Below the pieces are notes generated by a model that had not been told where the DNA came from, ran no database searches, and saw only the letters and a program-made list of their open reading frames with translations. From VAZQ01 sp035293945 (GTDB lineage: Bacteria > Pseudomonadota > Alphaproteobacteria > Rhizobiales > Xanthobacteraceae): 64,000 bases of DNA. Made by a program: the position numbers and the translations under genes. The stretch is taken from NCBI GenBank assembly GCA_035293945.1, contig DATGLV010000039.1, positions 372,001-436,000 on the forward strand. The letters run 5' to 3'. This document shows, in pieces, positions 16,599 to 24,461 of this stretch (within the stretch, counting starts at the first letter, position 1; the number at the start of each line of letters is the position of its first letter).

Positions 16599-18236
16599 AT
16601 GGATGCGACCGCCGCACCGTTACTGCAGATCAACGATCTTTCGGTCGCCTTTCGCCAGGGGGGGCGCGAGACGCTGGCGGTCGACCGCGTCTCCTTCGAC
16701 ATCCGCCGCGGCGAGACACTGGCGCTGGTCGGCGAGTCGGGTTCCGGAAAGTCCGTGACCGCGCTGTCGGTGATGAAGCTGTTGCCGTACCCCTCCGCGC
16801 ATCATCCTTCGGGCGTGATCCGCTTCAAGGGGCGCGACCTCCTGCAACTGCGCCCGCGTGAGATGCGGCAGGTGCGCGGCAAGGATATCACCATCATCTT
16901 CCAGGAACCGATGACCTCGCTCAATCCGCTGCACACGATTGAGGCGCAGATCGGCGAAATCCTGCTGCTGCATGCGGGCCTCACCGGCATGGCCGCGCGC
17001 GAACGGATTCTTGAGCTCCTGACCGAGGTCGGCATCCCTGAGCCGCGCACGCGGCTCTCCAGCTATCCGCACCAGCTTTCCGGCGGGCAGCGCCAGCGCG
17101 TCATGATCGCCATGGCGCTCGCGAATGAACCCGATTTGTTGATCGCGGATGAGCCCACCACAGCGCTGGACGTGACCGTCCAGGCGCAGATCCTGAAGCT
17201 CCTGAAGGATCTGCAAGCCCGCCTCGGCATGGCCATGCTGTTCATCACCCACGACCTCGGCATCGTGCGTAAGCTGGCCGAGCGGGTCTGCGTGATGAAG
17301 TCCGGCAATATCGTCGAGCAGGGCGCGATCGAGAAGGTATTTCGCGCGCCCGAGCATGCCTATACGCGCGCGCTGATCGCCGCCGAGCCGCATCCCGATC
17401 CGGCGCCGGTGCAGCCGGGCGCGCCGATCGTCATGGAGACGGACGACCTCAAGGTCTGGTTCCCGGTCAAGCGCGGCCTGTTGCGCCGCGTGGTCGGCCA
17501 CATCAAGGCGGTCGACGGCGTCAGGATCGCGGTGCGTCAGGGCGAGACGCTCGGTGTGGTCGGCGAGTCGGGCTCCGGCAAGACCACGCTCGGGCTCGCC
17601 ATCCTGCGGCTCGTCTCCTCCCAGGGCCGCATCGTCTTCCTCGGCAAGCCGATCACCGGGCTCAAATTTCGCGACATGCTGCCGTTCCGCCGCGACATGC
17701 AGATCGTTTTCCAAGATCCTTACGGCTCGCTCAGCCCGCGCATGTCGGTTTCCGATATCGTGGAAGAGGGCCTCAGGGTCCATGCCCCGAAGCTGTCCAA
17801 GGCCGAGCGCGATCAGCGGGTCATCCAAGCGCTGGCTGATGTCGGCCTCGATACCGACACGCGCTTTCGCTATCCGCACGAGTTCTCCGGCGGGCAGCGA
17901 CAGCGTATCGCGCTCGCACGCGCGCTGGTGTTGGAACCGACCTTCGTGGTGCTGGATGAGCCGACCAGCGCGCTCGACATGCTGATCCAGTCGCAGATGG
18001 TGGATCTCCTGCGCGCGCTGCAGAAGCGGCGCAACCTCACCTACCTCTTCATCTCGCATGACTTGCGCGTCGTGGCCGCGCTCGCGAGCCGGCTTGTGGT
18101 CATGCGCGCCGGCAAGATTGTCGAGGAGGGGCCTGCCGCGGACCTGTTCGCCCGTCCGCAAAGCGAGTATACGCGGGCGCTGCTTGCTGCCGCCTTCAAG
18201 CTCGAGACCGCGCCGGAGGGCGTGGTTGCCGAATAG
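16599..18236 (+). CDS. yejF: Peptide ABC transporter ATP-binding protein (YejF-like, two ATPase domains)
   Basis: A 545-residue fusion of two ATPase domains. Domain 1 has Walker A GESGSGKS (45-52), signature LSGGQRQR and Walker B LLIADEPTTALD. Domain 2 has Walker A GESGSGKT (near residue 325), signature FSGGQRQR and Walker B FVVLDEPTSALD. A single two-domain subunit is the Yej arrangement, unlike the separate DppD/DppF or OppD/OppF. The ATG at 16599 lies just after the yejE stop; an upstream in-frame start would overlap yejE. Together with the preceding four genes it forms a complete importer. Confidence 0.93.
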   Translation: MDATAAPLLQINDLSVAFRQGGRETLAVDRVSFDIRRGETLALVGESGSGKSVTALSVMKLLPYPSAHHPSGVIRFKGRDLLQLRPREMRQVRGKDITIIFQEPMTSLNPLHTIEAQIGEILLLHAGLTGMAARERILELLTEVGIPEPRTRLSSYPHQLSGGQRQRVMIAMALANEPDLLIADEPTTALDVTVQAQILKLLKDLQARLGMAMLFITHDLGIVRKLAERVCVMKSGNIVEQGAIEKVFRAPEHAYTRALIAAEPHPDPAPVQPGAPIVMETDDLKVWFPVKRGLLRRVVGHIKAVDGVRIAVRQGETLGVVGESGSGKTTLGLAILRLVSSQGRIVFLGKPITGLKFRDMLPFRRDMQIVFQDPYGSLSPRMSVSDIVEEGLRVHAPKLSKAERDQRVIQALADVGLDTDTRFRYPHEFSGGQRQRIALARALVLEPTFVVLDEPTSALDMLIQSQMVDLLRALQKRRNLTYLFISHDLRVVAALASRLVVMRAGKIVEEGPAADLFARPQSEYTRALLAAAFKLETAPEGVVAE

Positions 18237-18248
18237 GATCTCCCGCTG

Positions 18249-18875
18249 GTGCCGCCGCCCCCCGAACCGCTGGCCGACCTTCCGGTCGATGTCACCCTAT
18301 CTGCCCCGGAGCTCTTGGGCCGGGGCTTTCGCATCTATGAGCGCTATCGCTATATCCTGCCGGGCGATGATCCGCACAAGGATGCGCGCACCCACGATCT
18401 CGTCCGCTTCGGCCATATCGTGGCGGTGCTGCCGGTCGATATCGCGCGCGACGAGGTGGTGCTGATCCGCCAATTTCGCCTGCCCGCGCAGCTCGCCAAT
18501 GGCAAGGGTGAGCTGGTCGAGATCGTGGCCGGCCATGTAGAGAAGGGCGAGCAATTGCCCGAGGCGGCACGGCGGGAATGCCTGGAGGAAATCGGCGTCG
18601 CGCCGCGCGCGCTCCGCGAGCTCTTCACTTATCTGCCAACACCGGGTGCATCGGACGAGGAGATTACGCTGTTCCTCGGCATCGTCGATGCAACCCAGGT
18701 GCCCGATCGCGCCGGCGCCGCCGCCGAGCGCGAGGAAACGCGGCCGATGCGCGTATCCATTGATGAGGCGGTCACCGGGCTCGCCGCCGGCGCAATGCGC
18801 AACGGACTTCTGGTGATAGCGCTGCAATGGCTTGCGCTCAATCGCGAGCGGCTGCGGAAGCTCGCTGCCGGCTGA
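18249..18875 (+). CDS. NUDIX hydrolase, ADP-ribose pyrophosphatase type
   Basis: The protein has 208 residues from a GTG start 12 bases after yejF. The Nudix box spans residues 95-117 (GHVEKGE...RRECLEEIG) with the required REx2EE core. N-terminal segments RFGHIVAVLPV and VVLIRQFRLPAQL match the ADP-ribose pyrophosphatase subgroup, which often carries QxR before the box. It probably hydrolyses ADP-ribose or a related nucleoside diphosphate sugar. It may be co-transcribed with the transporter genes, but a functional link is not evident. Confidence 0.85.
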   Translation: MPPPPEPLADLPVDVTLSAPELLGRGFRIYERYRYILPGDDPHKDARTHDLVRFGHIVAVLPVDIARDEVVLIRQFRLPAQLANGKGELVEIVAGHVEKGEQLPEAARRECLEEIGVAPRALRELFTYLPTPGASDEEITLFLGIVDATQVPDRAGAAAEREETRPMRVSIDEAVTGLAAGAMRNGLLVIALQWLALNRERLRKLAAG

Positions 18876-18878
18876 TCC

Positions 18879-18910
18879 GGCGATCTCGCTTGCTGGCGAT
18901 CTCGCTTGCT
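18879..18910. repeat. Perfect tandem repeat, 2 x 16 bp
   Basis: GGCGATCTCGCTTGCT occurs twice in direct succession just after the NUDIX stop codon. No protein is encoded here. It is a small slippage-type duplication. Confidence 0.9.
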
Positions 18911-18954
18911 TATGCTGCTGCAGCAATGCGCTTGCACAGCGCGGTTGCGTTCAT

Positions 18955-18972
18955 TTTTCATCGAATTGACAT
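18955..18972 (+). promoter_or_regulatory. Candidate Pho box upstream of pstS
   Basis: TTTTCAT-CGAA-TTGACAT gives two 7-mers 11 bases apart, each matching 5 of 7 positions of the PhoB half-site CTGTCAT. It lies about 58 bases upstream of the pstS start, a suitable place for PhoB-dependent activation. The match is moderate and unproven. Confidence 0.4.
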
Positions 18973-19030
18973 GCAACTGCTCCCGCGTCCGCAACGTTCC
19001 CCTTCGAGTAGCGAAACTCGGAGATGTATG

Positions 19031-20059
19031 ATGCGTCTTTTCTCGGCTACTCTCGCGCTGACCCTCGCCCTCGTCGGAAGCTCGCATGCGGCCAACATCA
19101 CGGGCGCCGGCGGAACCGCGATCTATCCGGTCCTGTCGCAATGGGCCGAGCAATATGCCAAGCAAACAGGAAACAACGTCAATTACCAGGCGATTGGATC
19201 GGGCGGCGGCATCGAGCAGATCAGGAACCGAACCGTGCTGTTCGCCAACACGGATATGCCGCTCAAGCCCGAAGATCTGCAAAAAAACAATCTCGTGCAA
19301 TTTCCCCAGGTGATCATTTCGATCACGCCCGTCGTGCATCTCACCGGCATCAAGCCGGGCGAGCTGGTGCTCGACGGGCCGACGCTCGCCAACATCTATC
19401 TCGGCAAGATCAAGCAGTGGGATGACGCTGCGATCAAGCGGCTCAACCCCGCGCTGAAGCTGCCGCACCAGGCGATCACCACGGTTTACCGCTCCGACGG
19501 TTCCGGCACCACGTTCAATTTCACCAATTATCTGTCCAAGGCGAGCCCGGAATGGAAGTCAGAGGTGGGTGAGGGGACTTCCGTCGATTGGCCCAACGGC
19601 GTCGGCGGCAAGGGCAATCCCGGCGTCGCTTCGTATGTGCAGCAGGTCGATGGAGCGATCGGGTATGTGGAATTTGCCTACGTGATCGAGAATCACCTGG
19701 TCTACACGGACATGATCAATCAGGCCGGCATGCGGGTTGCCCCGACCATGGAGACGTTCCAGGCCACGGCGGCGAACGCCGATTTCGCGCATGCGCAGAA
19801 CTTTTTCCTGATCCTGACCAATCAGCCGGGCGACAAAAGCTGGCCCATAACGGCAGCCACCTTCATGCTCTTGCGCAAAGACAATCCCCCAGACCAGAAC
19901 CGCCTTGTGCTGAATTTCCTCCACTGGGCGCTCAAGGATGGCCAGAGCCAAGCCAAGGCGCTCGATTACGTGCCATTGCCCGACAACGTGATCGCGCAGA
20001 TCGAAGCCGCGTGGTCGAGGGACCTCGGGCAGGCGTGGAAGACCGCCTCTGCGCAGTGA
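19031..20059 (+). CDS. pstS: Phosphate ABC transporter substrate-binding protein
   Basis: A 342-residue periplasmic phosphate-binding protein with a signal peptide ending SSHAAN. Ligand-binding segments are ITGAGGTAIYPVLSQWAEQY, AIGSGGGIEQI, NTDMPLKPEDL and VYRSDGSGTTFNFTNYL, as in E. coli PstS. ATG at 19031 has CGGAG 7 nt upstream; ATG at 19028 is a near-equal alternative. The pstC, pstA, pstB and phoU genes that usually follow are absent here: the next gene is an unrelated secreted protein. It is therefore an orphan copy, perhaps an accessory binding protein. A Pho-box-like site precedes it. Confidence 0.92.
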   Translation: MRLFSATLALTLALVGSSHAANITGAGGTAIYPVLSQWAEQYAKQTGNNVNYQAIGSGGGIEQIRNRTVLFANTDMPLKPEDLQKNNLVQFPQVIISITPVVHLTGIKPGELVLDGPTLANIYLGKIKQWDDAAIKRLNPALKLPHQAITTVYRSDGSGTTFNFTNYLSKASPEWKSEVGEGTSVDWPNGVGGKGNPGVASYVQQVDGAIGYVEFAYVIENHLVYTDMINQAGMRVAPTMETFQATAANADFAHAQNFFLILTNQPGDKSWPITAATFMLLRKDNPPDQNRLVLNFLHWALKDGQSQAKALDYVPLPDNVIAQIEAAWSRDLGQAWKTASAQ

Positions 20060-20179
20060 TCTGCGAGAGCAATACGCGAATTCGCGGATACGGCGACCCT
20101 CGATGACCCCTCTCTCCAGGCCGCTTGCATACTTATCGCGAACGTCACAAAAAATAGGGCATCGGGAAAGGAGACCTCG

Positions 20180-21064
20180 ATGCCCGAAGCAGGATCTGCG
20201 CGCGCCCGCGGAGTGAGCCTTGTGGTCTGTGCGGCCGGATTGGCCGGGCTCGCCGCTGTCGCCGGAGCGGCGGTCGCGGTGCCAAGCAGCAAAATCCCTC
20301 AGCTCACCTCGGCGGATTTCGGCTGGCAATCCAATGTCGCTGACTGGCAGGAGCCGCCGCCCGGCAGTGGGCATGGCCCGATCAAGCCTGATCCCGAGCA
20401 CCCCTACACCAGCAACGCGGTCGGTGGCAGAACCGGGACACAGCCGACCAAGCGCCTCGGCGATTACAGGGATCCGGTGCTCAAGCCGTGGGCCGCCGCA
20501 GAGATGAAAGCCTCCAATGACGAGGCGCTGTCGAGCGTCGAGAAGATTCCCTTTGCGGCGCAGGCGCGTTGCTATCCGGGCGGTGTTCCGGGCCAGCTCT
20601 TGTTTCCGTTCGAGCCGATCTATTTCATCCAGCTCCCCAATATCGTCTACATGATCTGGCAGCGCGACCACATGGTGCGGCGCGTATTCATGACCGACAA
20701 GCACTCGGAGAACATCAAGCCGTCGTGGTTCGGCGAGTCGATCGGCCACTACGAGAACGGCGACACATTGGTGATCGACACCATTGGGCTTTCCACCAAG
20801 GACAGCTACATCGACAATTTCCGCACGCCACACACCGACAAGCTGCACGTGGTGGAGCGCCTCCAGCTCGAAGCCGACGGCACGCACCTGACCGGAATCG
20901 CCCGCGTCGAGGACCCGGATACTTTCAACGCGCCGCTTACCATGAAGCAGCGCTGGACCAAGACCAAGGGTCGCATGATCGAGACGGTCTGCGCCGAGAA
21001 CAACAACGACTATTTCAGCCAGGGTCTGTTCCCGGTGCCGATGGCCGCCAAGCCGGATTTTTAG
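20180..21064 (+). CDS. Secreted protein of unknown function (paralogue of 402-1241)
   Basis: A 294-residue protein behind an AAGGAG site with ideal spacing. Residues about 10-35 form a hydrophobic signal or anchor segment. The family signature is clear: RCYPGGVPGQLLFPFEP, VRRVFMTDKH, SWFGESIGHYENGDTLVIDT, THLTGIARVEDP and, near the end, MIETVCAENNNDY. The gene at 402-1241 shows the same motifs in the same order. I recall this family as widespread and uncharacterised. Its last four bases overlap the end of the convergent NlpC/P60 gene, so the two stop codons are interlocked. Confidence 0.8.
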   Translation: MPEAGSARARGVSLVVCAAGLAGLAAVAGAAVAVPSSKIPQLTSADFGWQSNVADWQEPPPGSGHGPIKPDPEHPYTSNAVGGRTGTQPTKRLGDYRDPVLKPWAAAEMKASNDEALSSVEKIPFAAQARCYPGGVPGQLLFPFEPIYFIQLPNIVYMIWQRDHMVRRVFMTDKHSENIKPSWFGESIGHYENGDTLVIDTIGLSTKDSYIDNFRTPHTDKLHVVERLQLEADGTHLTGIARVEDPDTFNAPLTMKQRWTKTKGRMIETVCAENNNDYFSQGLFPVPMAAKPDF

Positions 21065-21852
21065 CGCTCGATCCGCCGCACGCTGGTGAAGTCTGTTCCG
21101 GTCGCCGCGATGCGCGCGAGCGCCTCGGTGATGGGCTCGATCGCGACCACCATGTGGAACGCATTGGCATGGATCAGCGTATCCCGGTCGCGCACCATCG
21201 CGACATGGCCTTTCCAGAACATGAGATCGCCACGACTGAGGGCAGATAGATCGCATGCCGAAGCTCCCATCGACACCGCGCGCCCGAGCGCCGCTTCCTG
21301 CGTGTGACTGTCGCGTGGGCACGCGATCCCGCAGGCGGTCAATGCGAGCTGCACGAGTCCGGAGCAATCGATCCCGAACGAGGTCTTGCCGCCCCAGAGA
21401 TACGGCACATTGAGGAACGTCTCGGCGACCGCAACCGGATCGTCCGCGAAATCATCGATCGGCGCCAAATGGCGCGTCGAAACATGCCCGCCGGTTGCCG
21501 TCACCGCGAACGGCTCTGCGATCCGAACGATTGCGAGACGGCAGCCGAGCGAGAGCGCTTCGATGGGCGGCAGCTTGATCGACGGGCCCGGGAACACGAG
21601 CGTGCGTGGCACCGCGACCTTGTGGGTCGCCGCTTCTCCGGGCCGAGCGAGCGCGTTGGCGGGAAGCCAGCCCGCATAGCCGTCGTCAGCAAGCGTGCCG
21701 TGGCACCAGCCTTCGGGTGTTGTTTCATCGATGGTGACGTGCTCGCCCTTGAGCGCCTCGGTGTCCAGCGCAGCGTCGGGTGAGGGGTGTCGGCGCAGGG
21801 GCGCCTGCGGCTCGATGACTTCGCGTGCGCGAATCCCGGGCGCGTCAGCCAT
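21061..21852 (-). CDS. NlpC/P60 family cell-wall peptidase with SH3-like domains
   Basis: A 263-residue protein similar to dipeptidyl-peptidase VI-type murein hydrolases. The N-terminal half holds SH3-like repeats (WCHGTLADDGYAGWLPANAL is typical). The C-terminal NlpC/P60 domain has the catalytic Cys in FGIDCSGLVQ and the His in GDLMFWKGHVAMV. There is no clear signal peptide, which suggests a cytoplasmic role in recycling murein peptides. This fits the upstream gene, an M17 aminopeptidase whose 3' end it overlaps by 8 bases, so the pair may process peptides together. Confidence 0.88.
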   Translation of the reverse strand: MADAPGIRAREVIEPQAPLRRHPSPDAALDTEALKGEHVTIDETTPEGWCHGTLADDGYAGWLPANALARPGEAATHKVAVPRTLVFPGPSIKLPPIEALSLGCRLAIVRIAEPFAVTATGGHVSTRHLAPIDDFADDPVAVAETFLNVPYLWGGKTSFGIDCSGLVQLALTACGIACPRDSHTQEAALGRAVSMGASACDLSALSRGDLMFWKGHVAMVRDRDTLIHANAFHMVVAIEPITEALARIAATGTDFTSVRRIER

Positions 21853-23245
21853 ATCGTTCGGCGATGAGGTGGTAGAGAGCGCGCGCGCCCTGGCATTCGG
21901 CGCCCTCCGGCCGCCCAGGCCTGGCGGCTTGGTTCCAGGCGAAGATATCGCAATGCAGCCACGCCTTGGCGGCGGTCACGAAGCGACGCAGGAACAGCGC
22001 GGCCGTGATCGAGCCTGCGAAACCGCCGGACGACACATTGTTGATGTCCGCGACCTTGGAATCGAGCATCTGATCGTAAGGGCGCCAGAGCGGCAGACGC
22101 CAGAGCGGATCGCATTCGTCTTGCCCGCTGCGCACCAGCGCGTCCGCGAGCGCATCATCATCGGTGTAGAACGGCACCACCTCGGGCCCGAGTGCAACGC
22201 GCGCGGCTCCGGTCAGGGTCGCCATGTCGACGATCAGCTCCGGCGCCTCTTCGTCGGCGAGTGCCAGCGCATCGGCGAGGATGAGCCGGCCTTCGGCGTC
22301 CGTATTGCCGATCTCGACCGTGATGCCCTTGCGCGAGCGGTAGATGTCGCGCGGGCGGAACGCCGCGCCGGAAATCGCATTCTCGACCGCCGGAATGAGC
22401 ACGCGCAGCCGCACCTTGGCGTGGGCGTCCATCAGCATGTGGGCGAGCGCCAGCACGGTTGCGGCGCCGCCCATGTCCTTCTTCATGTTCAGCATGCCGC
22501 TATCAGGCTTGATGTCGAGCCCGCCGGTGTCGAAGCAGACGCCCTTGCCGATCAGGGTGACTTTCGGAGCGTTGAGATTGCCCCAACTCATGTCGATGAG
22601 GCGCGGTGCCCGATCGGCGGCGCGGCCGACGGCATGAATGAGCGGGAAATTGTCGCTCAGGAGATCGCTGCCGACGATCGCCCGGAATGTTGCTCCATGA
22701 CGCCGCGCGAGCTCGTGTGCGGTGGTCTCGAGCTCGCCCGGCCCCATGTCGTTGGCGGGTGTGTTGATGAGATCGCGGGCGAGCGCCACGCCCTCGACGA
22801 TGCGGGCGAGATCGACGCCGTCGACATTCCCGGGCAATTCCAGGCTGAGTGCCTTGTCCTCAGCCTTGCGATAGCGCGCGAACCGATAGCTGCCGAGCGC
22901 GAAGGCGAGCGCCGCAAGACGCGCATCGTGCGGCGCATTGGCGAACCGGTAGGTGCCTGCAGGTAATAGCGCTGGCAGCGCGCCGGGCCGCAGCAAGTCC
23001 TTTGCCGGATCATCCGCGTCCTCGAGGCCGAACAGCACGCCGGCGAGCGCGCCCTCCTTCCCGGGCAGGAGCAGGTGCCGGCCCGCGCGCGGCTCGAAGC
23101 CGGCGGCGGTCGCGTAGGTGCTCGTCTGCGCATCGAGGCTGGCGCGCAATTCGCCCCAGCTTGCGGCAGTCACGAACGTAACCGGCACTGCGTTGCCTGT
23201 GCTGCTGCGCGGGACGAAGACTACGGGAATCGAGGGATGCGGCAT
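21845..23245 (-). CDS. Leucyl aminopeptidase family protein (M17)
   Basis: A 466-residue cytosolic dizinc aminopeptidase. The metal and substrate motifs are present: GKGVCFDTGGLDIKP with the first Lys, MKKDMGGAA, and the family signature NTDAEGRLILADAL. ATG at 23245 gives the N terminus MPHPSIPVVFV; the frame extends 9 codons upstream with no better site. It overlaps the NlpC/P60 gene downstream, suggesting joint expression. It is shorter at the N terminus than E. coli PepA and resembles the alphaproteobacterial M17 variant. Confidence 0.9.
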   Translation of the reverse strand: MPHPSIPVVFVPRSSTGNAVPVTFVTAASWGELRASLDAQTSTYATAAGFEPRAGRHLLLPGKEGALAGVLFGLEDADDPAKDLLRPGALPALLPAGTYRFANAPHDARLAALAFALGSYRFARYRKAEDKALSLELPGNVDGVDLARIVEGVALARDLINTPANDMGPGELETTAHELARRHGATFRAIVGSDLLSDNFPLIHAVGRAADRAPRLIDMSWGNLNAPKVTLIGKGVCFDTGGLDIKPDSGMLNMKKDMGGAATVLALAHMLMDAHAKVRLRVLIPAVENAISGAAFRPRDIYRSRKGITVEIGNTDAEGRLILADALALADEEAPELIVDMATLTGAARVALGPEVVPFYTDDDALADALVRSGQDECDPLWRLPLWRPYDQMLDSKVADINNVSSGGFAGSITAALFLRRFVTAAKAWLHCDIFAWNQAARPGRPEGAECQGARALYHLIAERYG

Positions 23246-23302
23246 GGCTTTGTGGCTAGCACGTGCCGCCATCGCGGTGAAGGCAAGTCTGCTGTCGGGG
23301 TT

Positions 23303-23317
23303 TAACCATCCGTTAGG
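23303..23317 (+). promoter_or_regulatory. Candidate CtrA-binding site upstream of tadD
   Basis: TTAACCATCCGTTAG fits TTAA-N7-TTAA with one mismatch (final G). The TTAACC left half matches many known CtrA sites. A further TTAA follows two bases later, at 23320-23323. The site is 44 bases upstream of the tadD start, a usual promoter position. Confidence 0.45.
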
Positions 23318-23360
23318 GTTAACGTTTTATTGCTGATGCCGAGAGGCGGCGGGGAGCCGA

Positions 23361-24182
23361 GTGATGCAGCAGCGTTCAGAACGTGTTCCAGGGAAAAGCC
23401 CGATCGCCGCGCTTTTGGCAGCGACCATGTTGGCCGGCGCGCTCGGCGGATGCGCCGCCTTCCGCTCGGTCGAGCCATCGAGCTCGCTTGCCGCCACCGC
23501 CTCGCCAGGGGGCGGGGAGGGCGGGCGCAAGGCTGTCGATAGCTTGGCCGAGCGCTACGAGACCAATCCGGGCGATCCGAAAGCCGCAATCGCCTATGCG
23601 CAGGAACTGCGCAAGAACGGCCAGCGCGCGCAGGCGGTCGCGGTGCTGGAGCAGTCTTCGCTGCGCAATCCCACAGACATGGAATTGCTCGGCGCCTACG
23701 GGCGGGCGCTCGCCGACGTCGGCAATTTTCAGCAGGCGCTCGATGTGCTCACGCGCGCGCATACGCCCGATCATCCGGATTGGCGCATCCTTTCCGCGCA
23801 GGGTGCGGTGCTCGATCAGATGGGGCGCCACAACGAAGCCCAGCGTTACTATGAGACGGCCCTCAAGATCGTCCCCGATGAGCCGACGGTGCTGTCCAAT
23901 CTCGGCCTCTCCTACGCGCTCTCCAAGGACCTGCCGCGTGCGGAGGCGACCTTGAAGCGCGCTGCCGCCGGCGGGAATGTCGATCCGCGCGTCCGCCAGA
24001 ATCTCGCGCTCGTGGTCGGGCTGCAGGGCCGCTTTGCTGAAGCCGAGACCATCGCCCGTGCCGACCTGCCGCCGGATGAAGCCGCCGCCAATGTTGCTTA
24101 TCTGCGAGATATGCTGTCGCGAGAGAACGGCACCCTCAAGGGCGGCCGCATTTCCGCGGCCGATGGCAACCGCCGGGGGTGA
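23361..24182 (+). CDS. tadD: Tad pilus assembly lipoprotein TadD (TPR protein)
   Basis: A 273-residue protein with a lipoprotein signal (ATMLAGALGGC; lipobox LGGC), followed by tetratricopeptide repeats: ERYETNPGDPKAAIAYAQEL, TDMELLGAYGRALADVG, NEAQRYYETALKIVPDEP and more. TadD is the outer-membrane pilotin-like lipoprotein that helps secretin assembly in Flp pilus systems. Start codons GTG (23361) and ATG (23364) both follow GGGAG. Unlike most rhizobial loci, tadD here is not directly after tadC: it is oppositely oriented and separated by an autotransporter gene. A CtrA-like site lies just upstream. Confidence 0.85.
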   Translation: MMQQRSERVPGKSPIAALLAATMLAGALGGCAAFRSVEPSSSLAATASPGGGEGGRKAVDSLAERYETNPGDPKAAIAYAQELRKNGQRAQAVAVLEQSSLRNPTDMELLGAYGRALADVGNFQQALDVLTRAHTPDHPDWRILSAQGAVLDQMGRHNEAQRYYETALKIVPDEPTVLSNLGLSYALSKDLPRAEATLKRAAAGGNVDPRVRQNLALVVGLQGRFAEAETIARADLPPDEAAANVAYLRDMLSRENGTLKGGRISAADGNRRG

Positions 24183-24461
24183 GCTGAGCCTCGGCGAGCG
24201 ATGTGCCGGCGGGCCAGCGGCGCGTCAGGTCAGTCGCGCTTGTGCGCAATCACTTGGTCAGGTCAGCGCTGCTTGGCGCTGCCCAGGCTGGGCGGTCCTT
24301 GAGCAGACTTCCCAGCGCAATCAACGGATGGATGTGCTCGGCGCCTTTGCACGCTAAGCGACTGTATAATCACGTAATTTCCAACGATTGTTGCGGTTCG
24401 GCAACAGACTTCCCCTTGGTACTGAGGTAGTGATTCACTGCCGACGTGAGGGGGAGGCTTC
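24183..24461. other. Intergenic region upstream of the autotransporter gene
   Basis: The stretch is AT-richer near 24355-24410. It includes a small hairpin (GTTGC-GGTTCG-GCAAC) near 24390 and a GGGGGAGG ribosome-binding site before the next ATG. It should contain the promoter of the autotransporter gene. I see no RNA gene or repeat. Confidence 0.45.
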
